DNA from: Mariniflexile sp. TRM1-10
Lineage (GTDB): Bacteria > Bacteroidota > Bacteroidia > Flavobacteriales > Flavobacteriaceae
Length of the DNA: 64,000 nucleotides
NCBI RefSeq assembly: GCF_003425985.1
Contig: NZ_CP022985.1
Location: 4,634,001 to 4,698,000, forward strand
Reading direction: 5' to 3'
In this document: positions 27,012 through 35,400 of the stretch, one piece after another
How positions within the stretch are numbered: position 1 is the stretch's first letter
Layout of the letters: every line of letters begins with the position of its first letter
Program-made: the position numbers and the translations under genes
Notes under the pieces: generated by a model
Seen by the model: the letters and a program-made list of their open reading frames with translations, nothing else
What the model was told of the DNA's origin: nothing
Databases searched by the model: none

Positions 27012-27716
27012 ATGAACTTAAAAGAAACATTAGACCATTTTCAAAACAAGAAATATTTTGACGAGCACGCCGAATATATTTCTGACCATTTGGATAAATA
27101 TTATTCCGAAAGTGAAATAAAAGTTTTCCATGAAATTATGACGTTTGATTTTAAAGTACATATTTACTTTATAAATTCTAAAAAACATTCTTTTAATATT
27201 TTATTGACTTCCGGAATGAGTTCGCTTGAAATGAATGTTGAGGAAGGCGCAAAGAATAAAGAAGATTTAAGATTTGCCGAGCTAATGTTACTCATACCAA
27301 AAGATATTGAATTTCAGCAAGTTTATACTGGTGAAAATATAAATGACTGGATTATTTCTATGCTCAAACAAACAGCTAAATTTCCTCATCAATACGATAC
27401 TTGGATTGGAATTGGGCATACAATTCAGGCTACAGCGGATTTGCAAACTTATAGCGCTGAAACGGACTTTGTTGGTGGAATAATATTACCTCCTGTAACT
27501 TTTGATGAAAAGTTTACACAAATTAAAAAAAATGGGAAAATTATTAATATTTACTCTTTGTTTCCTCTTTATAAAAATGAATTAGAATATAAAATCGGAA
27601 ATGGATATAATGCCTTTTTAGATTTGTTGATAAAAGCCAATTCTAAAGAAGTACTTGACAATAAAAGAAAAAATATAATTCCGAAAAAATCCTTTTGGAA
27701 TAAACTAAAAATATAA
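27012..27716 (+). CDS. SUFU (suppressor of fused)-domain protein
   Basis: 234 residues. The SUFU-like core is suggested by HIYFINSKKHSFNILLTSGMS, followed by AELMLLIPKDIEF and DWIISMLKQTAKFPHQYDTWIGIGHTIQ, and FVGGIILPPVTFDEKF. Bacterial SUFU-domain proteins are known as immunity proteins of polymorphic toxins. No toxin gene is adjacent. The C-terminal tail (~30 residues) is basic. Unit start GTTGGCAATA; the end (GCCAGTTACC) pairs only in part. Confidence 0.7.
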   Translation: MNLKETLDHFQNKKYFDEHAEYISDHLDKYYSESEIKVFHEIMTFDFKVHIYFINSKKHSFNILLTSGMSSLEMNVEEGAKNKEDLRFAELMLLIPKDIEFQQVYTGENINDWIISMLKQTAKFPHQYDTWIGIGHTIQATADLQTYSAETDFVGGIILPPVTFDEKFTQIKKNGKIINIYSLFPLYKNELEYKIGNGYNAFLDLLIKANSKEVLDNKRKNIIPKKSFWNKLKI

Positions 27717-27733
27717 AAAGCCAGTTACCGATA

Positions 27734-27978
27734 ACCGTTGCACAAGCCCATAATTTTATAAAAACAAGATATAAATGCGCCCTTTTAAGGGCGTTTGTTT
27801 TTTATGGAAGTTATTGCAGTCTAAGTTCAAGACGATTATTGCGCAATAAAACATGGTCTATAATGGCTTTTAAACAAAAAGCATAAACCTTTATAAATCC
27901 ATAGGTAAAAAAGTAATATATTGCATACATAAACGATATAACTGCGATAGAGTTGCTGTTTGTTGTGGTTATACGATT
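27734..27978 (+). repeat. Array spacer 15, type C-like left half, type A right end
   Basis: It begins ATAACCGTTGCACAAGCCC as in type C, but the following segment is a different sequence with its own terminator; the end (GTAATATATTGCATAC onward) is type A. It ends before GTTAGCAATA at 27979. Confidence 0.75.
27779..27803 (+). terminator. Terminator within spacer 15
   Basis: Stem CGCCCTT/AAGGGCG with a T-rich tail. The stem differs from the type C ones yet keeps pairing, which supports a real terminator function. Confidence 0.7.
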
Positions 27979-28012
27979 GTTAGCAATAATCTTGAAAAAC
28001 ATCCGTGAATTA

Positions 28013-29020
28013 ATGAACAAACTATTACTATTCCTAATCTTCTTACTACCATTTGTTGGGATAGGTCAAAATCAAAGTGTTGATATAAATTCAAGCTCGC
28101 TAAAAGACTATTTTGAAAAAGAAAAGGATTTTGTTGGTGGAAAAATTTCGGACTCTGACTATAAAACAACTAATAAGGATTTAGGGCTAATTTCATACAT
28201 AAGGTCTGACGGGAGTGTTCCCGATGTTGATTTAATAGTTCGGTATATTTTTTTCAAGAAAGACAGCTTAATTAAAGAAATTAGAAACGAATGGGATGTG
28301 GCAAATCACAATAAAAAACTGAACAATAGAAAAAGTAAAGACTTTAGAAATGATTTAGCCAAATTCTATTCAATGTTGGAACAGTCTTTAACAAAAAACT
28401 ATGGAAAAGGAACGATAACGGGAAATCTTCCAACTATTGTCGACGACAACAATTCATACAATAAACAGGTAAAATGGTCACTTGGAAAAACAGATGTAGA
28501 ATTGAACATAACGATGTCAAACCAGTATGACACGTCAAAAAAGATTTTTCCATCTCATAAAATATATCTATCATACCAAGCAGTCAATCTAAAAGACAAA
28601 CCTGATTATGAAAACGCAGAGTTGATTAAACGAAATCGAAAACCGATACCGAATATTGAAAATCCAATCGTTAGCAGTCAAGAACCAACTTTCCCAGATT
28701 GTGAAAATAGTGATACCAAAATAAGCTGTATGAACAATAAAGTTAGAGATTTAGTGCTAAAGAGATTGGAAAAAGAAAATATTAGAATTGAAAATGACAC
28801 TTTGAAAGTTGGTTTTTTAGTACAAATTGACGGCTCAACCAAACCTTGGAAAAGTTCAATTAAATCAATCAACAAGGAATTAGAAAAAATCGGACTTGAA
28901 ACTATAGAAAATCTACCGATTATGGTTCCGTCGTATTCTGAAAGAATGAAACAAAATGTGTCCTATGGTAATAGCTTTTTTATAATCATAAAAGACAACA
29001 AAGTAGTAAACTATGAATGA
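28013..29020 (+). CDS. Secreted protein with TonB-C-like terminal domain
   Basis: 335 residues from the ATG at 28013. A frame open from 27953 would add spacer-coded residues, which I reject because MNKLLLFLIFLLPFVGIGQ is a clean signal peptide. The C-terminal ~90 residues (VGFLVQIDGSTKPWKSSIKS, then LETIENLPIMVPSY) resemble the TonB C-terminal fold seen in many Bacteroidetes periplasmic proteins. The rest is unrecognised. Unit ends: GTTAGCAATA at 27979 and TATTGCCAAT at 29031 (8 of 10). Confidence 0.6.
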   Translation: MNKLLLFLIFLLPFVGIGQNQSVDINSSSLKDYFEKEKDFVGGKISDSDYKTTNKDLGLISYIRSDGSVPDVDLIVRYIFFKKDSLIKEIRNEWDVANHNKKLNNRKSKDFRNDLAKFYSMLEQSLTKNYGKGTITGNLPTIVDDNNSYNKQVKWSLGKTDVELNITMSNQYDTSKKIFPSHKIYLSYQAVNLKDKPDYENAELIKRNRKPIPNIENPIVSSQEPTFPDCENSDTKISCMNNKVRDLVLKRLEKENIRIENDTLKVGFLVQIDGSTKPWKSSIKSINKELEKIGLETIENLPIMVPSYSERMKQNVSYGNSFFIIIKDNKVVNYE

Positions 29021-29040
29021 CGAAAAAGACTATTGCCAAT

Positions 29041-29286
29041 AACTAGCGTTCGCATGGTCGGTACGACCCAACATGAACGCCCTGTTGACAGAACCGGTTC
29101 TTAGCCCGTTAGACCAGCTCTTTAAAGTCTGTGACTTCGTAGCAATATTAAAGCTAAAGTAAGCATATATAAGAAACTACATTTTGCAATAAGTTTTTTT
29201 ATTTAATAGCTTATTAAAAAGTAATATATTGCATGTATAAAGAATATAACTACAATTGAATTGCTGTTTGTTGTGGTTGTATGGGT
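29041..29286 (+). repeat. Array spacer 16, type A
   Basis: Type A copy with a shortened T-run, ending with GGTTGTATGGGT before GTTGTACCTC at 29287, as does spacer 3 before the other copy of the same cassette. Confidence 0.85.
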
Positions 29287-29316
29287 GTTGTACCTCATTT
29301 AAAAAACCTGAACTAA

Positions 29317-29790
29317 TTGAAGATATTTCCAGAAACAAAGTATTTAATTGACTTAAAGAATGAGAGTTCGAAAACTCTTTCTGACTTACAAAATGAAACT
29401 TTGTCGGACGAACAATTTATTGTGGAATGGAATAAAATATTTATCGGAAAGATAAATCAAAATAGTTTTGAAATAAAATTAGCAAAAAAAATATTTGGGT
29501 CATTTTGTATCATTAAAGGAAAATTAGATAACAAAAATGGAATATTGGAAATTCAAATAAGTAAAATATACAAACTGCTTTTAGGGGCTTTAATTTTGTT
29601 TGTCATTTCAGGATTAATTATTTCATTAATTCGGAGCGAATTAGAAAATGCATTAAGAATTATTCTATTCATTTTAACTTTAAGGTTTGTATTTATTGAG
29701 TTTTTGTTTAGACTGAATTCAAAAAATAGCATGAATAAATTGACAAAGGTCATCGGAATAATTAAACAAGAAAAAAACAAGGCACAATAA
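29317..29790 (+). CDS. Two-helix membrane protein, copy 2 of the duplicated cassette gene
   Basis: Same 157-residue product as at 18186-18659. Reading both by eye, the DNA is the same from the end of the preceding spacer through GGCACAATAA, after which the two diverge (AACTAGCGTTCGCATGG against AATAGCGTTCTTATGG). The duplication thus coincides with the unit's limits, not with a longer segment. Stop codon TAA is again within the end word. Confidence 0.7.
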   Translation: MKIFPETKYLIDLKNESSKTLSDLQNETLSDEQFIVEWNKIFIGKINQNSFEIKLAKKIFGSFCIIKGKLDNKNGILEIQISKIYKLLLGALILFVISGLIISLIRSELENALRIILFILTLRFVFIEFLFRLNSKNSMNKLTKVIGIIKQEKNKAQ

Positions 29791-30041
29791 ATAGCGTTCT
29801 TATGGTCGGTACGATCCAACATAAACGTCCTGTTGACAGAACCGGTTATTAGCCCGTTAGACCAGCTCTTTAAAGTCAGTGACTTCGTAGCAATATTAAA
29901 GCTAAAGAAAGCATATATAAGAAACTACATTTTGCAACAAGGCGTGTTTTTTTTTATTTAATAGCTTATTAAAAAGTAATATATTGCATGTATAAAGAAT
30001 ATAACTACAATTGAATAGCTGTTTGTTGTGGTTATATGGTT
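29789..30041 (+). repeat. Array spacer 17, type A (diverged left end)
   Basis: Type A copy with several substitutions at the left end (ATAGCGTTCTTATGG, ATAAACGTCC). It ends before GTTACCACCA at 30042. Confidence 0.8.
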
Positions 30042-30065
30042 GTTACCACCAATTAGAACAAACCG

Positions 30066-30749
30066 ATGAAACCAAAGGAAAAGAATGAAAAATCAATTGA
30101 AAAAGTAATTCAAGATGGATTAGAATCACCAACTATGGATTTGACAGTTAATTATGCTGAATTGGCATTGGATTCTTTTTTAGATAATGAAGCAATTAAA
30201 GAAATCCCAATTGTAAAGTCTATTGTTGGTATTGTAAAAGGTGGAATGAAAGTTCGGGAGATTTATTTTGCAAAAAAATTATTGACATTTCTAAAAGAAT
30301 TTCATTCTGCAAAGCTCAAAGACTCAATAAAAATTGAATTTCAAAAGAAATTTAAAACCGACAAAAAATATCGAAATTCAGTAGTTGAACAAATAATGAT
30401 ACTCAACGAAAGAATATTAGAAATTGAAAAATCGAAAATACTTGCTAACCTTTTTGCTTCTCATCTAAATGACAAATTTGATTGGCAAGGTTTTTTAAAT
30501 TTATCATATTGCACAGAAAGATTAAATCTAACTGCAATTGATTTTCTAAATGAAATAGCTGAGGAAGAAAAACCTTTTTATAGGGGCTATTCGCAATTTG
30601 ATGACAATGTAGCATTTTTAATTTCTGCTGGAATAGCACAACAATGGGGATCACATTTACATATTACAGCTCACGGACAATATCTCTATTTCTATGGAAT
30701 TAAAGGAAAAATAGATTATGAATTTCCTAAACAAGAGGAAAAGAAATAA
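30066..30749 (+). CDS. Helical cytoplasmic protein, unrecognised
   Basis: 227 residues, no signal peptide. A weakly hydrophobic stretch EIPIVKSIVGIVKGGMKVREIYF (~45-67) is followed by long charged helices and EKSKILANLFASHLNDKFDW, then a C-terminal winged-helix-like part (LISAGIAQQWGSHLHITAHGQYLYFY). The order resembles some phage-defence or abortive-infection associated proteins, but I cannot name a family. Unit ends are perfect: GTTACCACCA at 30042 and TGGTGGTAAC at 30751. Confidence 0.55.
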   Translation: MKPKEKNEKSIEKVIQDGLESPTMDLTVNYAELALDSFLDNEAIKEIPIVKSIVGIVKGGMKVREIYFAKKLLTFLKEFHSAKLKDSIKIEFQKKFKTDKKYRNSVVEQIMILNERILEIEKSKILANLFASHLNDKFDWQGFLNLSYCTERLNLTAIDFLNEIAEEEKPFYRGYSQFDDNVAFLISAGIAQQWGSHLHITAHGQYLYFYGIKGKIDYEFPKQEEKK

Positions 30750-30760
30750 CTGGTGGTAAC

Positions 30761-30779
30761 ACCGTATAAATAATGCTTA
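30761..30779 (+). repeat. Array spacer 18, vestigial type B left end
   Basis: Only ACCGTATAAATAATGCTTA remains between the TGGTGGTAAC end word and a probable start word GTTTAGTGC at 30780. Confidence 0.5.
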
Positions 30780-30820
30780 GTTTAGTGCTTAATCAAAGGT
30801 TAATGCGTTTTTGATAAAAA

Positions 30821-31360
30821 ATGGAAATAGAATATAAAACAATAGAAAACAAAAATTATTTTGCAAGATTCAAAACCGAATTTTTCTCACCAGTTATTGT
30901 AGTTACTATTATATCCTTGATTAGTTATAAATTGACTGACTTGAATTTTACTCTCTATATAATTCTTGGCTATTCCATTGTTTGGGCAATTATTACTCAT
31001 TTTATGGTTAGAAATTCTATTAATCGGATTGAAATAAATAATGGAAATATTTTAATACAAGGCAAAGAAATTGACACAGATTGGAGTGAGTCAGACAAAA
31101 TTGAAAACACTTCAATTAGAATTAAATCGCAGGGATTTGGAAGAGGAAATGTTGAGTATTATCTGAAAATTTATCTTTCTGAAAGCAATCATATCATTAA
31201 TAAAAGAAAAGAATGGGATTATAATGACTTGATTAAAATATACAATCATATTTCTAACGACAAATATAAGAATGAAAATAAAAACCTTTTAGAAAAAATG
31301 AAGTTGAAGGCTAAAGGTTACTCTTCTTTTGAAATTGCATTTGGGAAGAATAATAAATAA
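30821..31360 (+). CDS. Two-helix membrane protein, unrecognised
   Basis: 179 residues. A short N-terminal cytoplasmic segment, two membrane helices (~20-60) and a soluble C-terminal part with INRIEINNGNILIQGKEIDTDW that looks like a PH-like or YcxB-type strand pattern. Function unknown. The likely start word GTTTAGTGC (30780) matches the reverse complement of the end word GCACTACAAC (31367) with one base missing. It is the last unit of the array. Confidence 0.6.
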   Translation: MEIEYKTIENKNYFARFKTEFFSPVIVVTIISLISYKLTDLNFTLYIILGYSIVWAIITHFMVRNSINRIEINNGNILIQGKEIDTDWSESDKIENTSIRIKSQGFGRGNVEYYLKIYLSESNHIINKRKEWDYNDLIKIYNHISNDKYKNENKNLLEKMKLKAKGYSSFEIAFGKNNK

Positions 31361-31474
31361 AAAAACGCACTACAACACCGTGAAATAAAATTCCCTTTAA
31401 ATATGCTCCTTTCAGCCGGATAACATATAAAAGGGAATTAAATAAATTAGCAATTACTTTCTTCTGGTATGGTA

Positions 31475-31858
31475 TTATTTATTGAGGAGCTTTTCCAAAT
31501 ACTCGATTTTGTCCTGTTCTGATTTTAAAAGACGTTCGTAGAGTTCAACAATTTTTTCTAGGGGATTAATTGTGCAAAGGTAATTGTTGTTGTTCGAACT
31601 ATTATCTTGAAATGTATTATTCATAATATTAAAAACAGCTTCCTCAGAAAAATTTTCAATTGCTTCCTTGGTAACTCCTAAAACTTTTGCAATCTGCTCC
31701 AGTTTGTCATCTTCAATGGTTTCGGATTGTTCCAAATGAGAAACGGATTGTTGGCTAATGCCCAGTTCTTCGGCTAGTGTTTCTTGTTTCATGCCTCTTA
31801 GCTCTCTGATACGGCTAATCTTTCTGCCTATGTGGTTTGGTTTTGTTGCTGTTTCCAT
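31475..31858 (-). CDS. XRE-family helix-turn-helix regulator with coiled tail
   Basis: 127 residues. The Cro/C1-type HTH spans ~9-65: KISRIRELRGMKQETLAEEL, GISQQSVSHLEQSE, then KLEQIAKVLGVTKEAIENF. An Asn-rich linker and a C-terminal coiled-coil helix (NPLEKIVELYERLLKSEQDK) follow. This architecture is common in Bacteroidetes. It borders the right end of the array on the opposite strand. Its target is unknown. Confidence 0.85.
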   Translation of the reverse strand: METATKPNHIGRKISRIRELRGMKQETLAEELGISQQSVSHLEQSETIEDDKLEQIAKVLGVTKEAIENFSEEAVFNIMNNTFQDNSSNNNNYLCTINPLEKIVELYERLLKSEQDKIEYLEKLLNK

Positions 31859-32064
31859 GAACCAAATATAAGGTTTTTTGTGAAATTTACCACACTTGTA
31901 AAAAACAAATTCGATTTGGTTTTATACAACCTATTTTGGTTCGGTACGTATGGTTTATGCTCTTATTTTATATTATGGAAACTAAAACATTCAAAAAATT
32001 CCCCGCTATCGCGAGCGCCATGTTATTAAGTTAAAACATTCCAATAATAAAACTTAAACAGTTT

Positions 32065-32220
32065 CTAATCCTTTTTATCTTGTTTTGCTTTTTGAATAAT
32101 GGCTTTTAAACGTTCTTTTCGTAGCTGCTCCTCTTCCTTTTTCTTGTTCTTTTTTTGAACCATTAACCTGGAATGCTTTGCTTTGTTTTTTGTGTTTTTA
32201 TCCCGACCCGTTTTAGCCAT
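32065..32220 (-). CDS. Very small, highly basic protein
   Basis: 51 codons from the ATG at 32220 to the TAG at 32065: begins MAKTGRDKNTKNKAKHSRLM, then a Lys/Glu-rich helix EEEQLRKERLKAIIQKAKQD. The composition and uninterrupted frame suggest a real small nucleic-acid-binding or ribosome-associated protein; conservation would settle it. It stands alone between the XRE gene and the ccsBA gene. Confidence 0.55.
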   Translation of the reverse strand: MAKTGRDKNTKNKAKHSRLMVQKKNKKKEEEQLRKERLKAIIQKAKQDKKD

Positions 32221-32440
32221 AACAACAGTTGTTTTTTTTTAGTACATGACAAAAATTGAAGCGTGTCACATTGAGCCTTTCGTAAGCTACGCTTTTATTT
32301 TCAAATAAAAATATATTTTCATTTTCGATAATGCTCAAGATAAACTAAAGTCGAAATGCTATTAAAAACAATACTTCCAATGTCTTCGACTGCGCTCAGA
32401 CTGACATCTGAATATATTTGGATTTTTGTCATGTACTAAA
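32221..32440. repeat. Gap with TTCGACTGCGCTCAGACTGACA-type dispersed word
   Basis: No gene. The stretch holds GTCACATTGAGCCTTTCG and CTTCGACTGCGCTCAGACTG, members of the same dispersed family as at 40517-40600 and 41870-41892. Confidence 0.5.
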
Positions 32441-35400
32441 TTATTTTTTATAATGTTTAGAGTACCCACGATATGCAAAAACGGCTAATAAAGCAACTAT
32501 AGCAATGGTTATGGCAATAATATTAAAACTCGCAATTTGTTGACCTGACTGGTATGAATGTAAACCCGATAGGTAAAAATTAACCCCAAAATAGGTAAAA
32601 ATAATACTTGACAAAGCGACAATGGACATGAGGTTAAAAAACCATCTACTACGAAGTCCTGGAATTAATCGCATATGGATAACAAAGGCATAAACCATGA
32701 TACTAATAAGTGCCCAAGTTTCCTTTGGATCCCAACCCCAATAGCGTCCCCAGCTTTCGTTTGCCCACATGCCTCCTAAAAAGTTTCCTATAGTTAGCAT
32801 CACCAAGCCTACGGTTAGCGCCATTTCGTTTATGATGGTAAGTTCTTTAATGTTTAAATCCATTTTAAGTTTATTCTTTTCGGTGGTGAAAATCATTAAT
32901 AATAATGATACCACACCCAGAATCATCCCTAAAGTAAAGGGACCGTAACTTGCCACAATAACCGCCACATGAATCATCAACCAATAACTGTTTAAAACAG
33001 GTTGCAAGTTGGCGATGGCGGGATCCATCCAGTTCCAGTGGGCAATCATAAGCAACATAGCGGTTACAAATGCTGTAGATGCCATGGTTAAATCACTTTT
33101 TCTTCCAAAGATCAATCCAAAAAGCATCGTTGCCCAAGCCACATAAATCATCGATTCGTAAGCATCACTCCAAGGTGCATGACCAGAGATATACCATCGT
33201 GTAATCAACCCTAAAGTGTGTAAAATAAACAACCCTAAAATGATGAATTTAAAAACCGTTATGGAAGTATCTAAAGGGTTGCTTTTCTCCTTAAAAATCT
33301 GAACAATTAATAACACAAACAATAAGCTGCCTGCATATAAATACCAACTAAATAGTTTTTTAAAAATATCGTACTTATTGTATAGAATTTCAGTTTTGAT
33401 TTTTTTATCGCTCAACATGACCGAAGCCCCAATTTGATGTTGTGTTTTTTTGAAAGCGTCCAATAACTTTGTTGCTTCAGAAAAATCGCCCGTTTGTTTC
33501 GCTGTATTTAATGTATACAAATACATTCTGAAACCATTCTTTATAAAGTTTCCATAAAGGGAATCTTGTACTTTATAATCACCATGTTGGTAATCGTAAG
33601 CAGAAATCCATTTGTTGTTTTCATCATTTGGAATCGGGAATATTTTTAACGAAGCTCCTTCAATGGTGTTATATAGTAAATTAACACGCTGGTCTGCTTC
33701 TTTAATTTGCATTTGATATCCATTAGGCGCTAAAGCTTTATAAGCATCATCTAAAAATGGGGTTAATTTGTATTCACCTCTTTCAGTAAAAAAATCGGCA
33801 AGGGTTGCATATTTTTCTTTGGTATCTACTTGAATAAGATGCCTTATGGTATCTGCTTTTTTAGCTGCTAAATAAATAATTGGCACGTTGTACCAAAGCA
33901 TTGGGCTTTCCTGTATTGATAAAAACACTTGGTTCGCATCAAAATCGCCATAAGTATCATCCTTGCTTAATTTGCGAAGCATTTCGGAGGCATACGTATT
34001 CACCGGCATCATACGCCCACTTAAATCCTGTATCACCAAATGTCCAAAGGCATCGGCATGCTCTTTTGGGGTGATGTTTGCTGCCAAAACAGAATCTATT
34101 TGCGTCTTTGTTGGTTTCGCTCTGTGGTTATGTCCATCGTTTTCAGAATGTGTTTGAGCAAACGAATTCAACCCAAAACATAAAATAAAAACTCCTAGTA
34201 ATTTTGCTTTTTTGGCTTTTACTTTTTCTAATTGGTTTTTTAAATCGCCAAAACGAGATCCTTTAGTAAACAAAATAGCCAACAATCCAAAATATAGTAA
34301 AAAATAACCAATATAGGTAATTAAAGTGCCCCAATAATCGTGGTTTACAGATAGAATCGTGCCTTTTTCATCGGGATCAAAACTCGATTGAAAAAAGCGA
34401 TACCCTCTATGGTCCAATATATTATTCATAAAAATTTTATAGTCGAAGCTTCCTTCTTTCTCATCTACAACCGTTATTTGACTTGAATAAGCCGAATAAC
34501 CCTTTTCGGTACCTGGATAACGTTCTGCTTCAAAATCGTTTAGTTTAATGGCGAAAGGCAACTCCATAACTTTAGAGCCGTATTTAAAGGCAAAGTCCAA
34601 TCCTCCAATAGAAACCTGTTTAAAAGCGTTATTCATACCCTTACCTCCTAGCAAACCAACACGTTGGGTTTCGCCATTGGTTGTTACTTTTAGCACAACA
34701 CCATCTTCATCATTCTTTAAAATCTGTGATTTTTGTACGATATCAAAAACGCCTTTTACAACAGGCTTTGGAAATACCATTTGCATATCACCGATTACAT
34801 AACGTGCACGTAGCATTAAAGGCTGTAAACTATCTTTAACCAAAGTGCCCTGTGCCATCGTTGCCATAACCATATATTCGCCTTCAAATGGGGATTGGAT
34901 AGTAAGATGATCGTTTTCATAAGTAATATTTATGGCACCATTTGTTGGTTTGTTTAACGCAAATAAGACATTATGAATGCTTTGCACCTCACCTACTTTT
35001 AAGAAATGGTTATGTGGCGCACCGCCTCCTGCTTCAACTATTTTTAAATAGGCTTCGCCATGTTCGTCTGGAACAATATCTTCTTCCGCACCTTTTATAA
35101 ATTTCTCCAACTCAATGGTTACGGGTTGTTGGTTGTATTTGGTTTCTATTTTAAAGTCATTCTCTAAACGCCCAGAAAAATCAACTTCTTTTTCAATAGG
35201 TAAACGTTGGGCAACGCCATCAATTTCATAATCGCCATCAATGTATGTTGTTATATATGTTTTTTGTGACAGAAATGTGTTTTCGGTAGCACCTTCCCGA
35301 ATGGCCATCATCCCTTCAAAACTGATGTATCGGGTAATAAAAGCACCTAACAGAATAAAAATAAAAGCTAAATGCAATACTAAAGTTGACCATTTTTCCT

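Noticed and set aside
13751..31400. CRISPR array, because of repeated spacers at fairly regular intervals
   Set aside because: The repeats are 75-580 bp and the intervals are whole genes of 300-1000 bp; no short exact repeats or cas genes are present.
13751..31400. Prophage or integrative conjugative element
   Set aside because: No structural, replication, relaxase or integrase genes are visible, and the units are single small genes in one direction.
13751..31400. Retron or group II intron repeats as an explanation of the spacers
   Set aside because: There is no reverse transcriptase frame in the window, and the spacers lack domain V/VI-like elements.
33880..34157. Short plus-strand frames within the ccsBA gene
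   Set aside because: The CcsB-CcsA product is continuous on the minus strand and these have no start context or family features.
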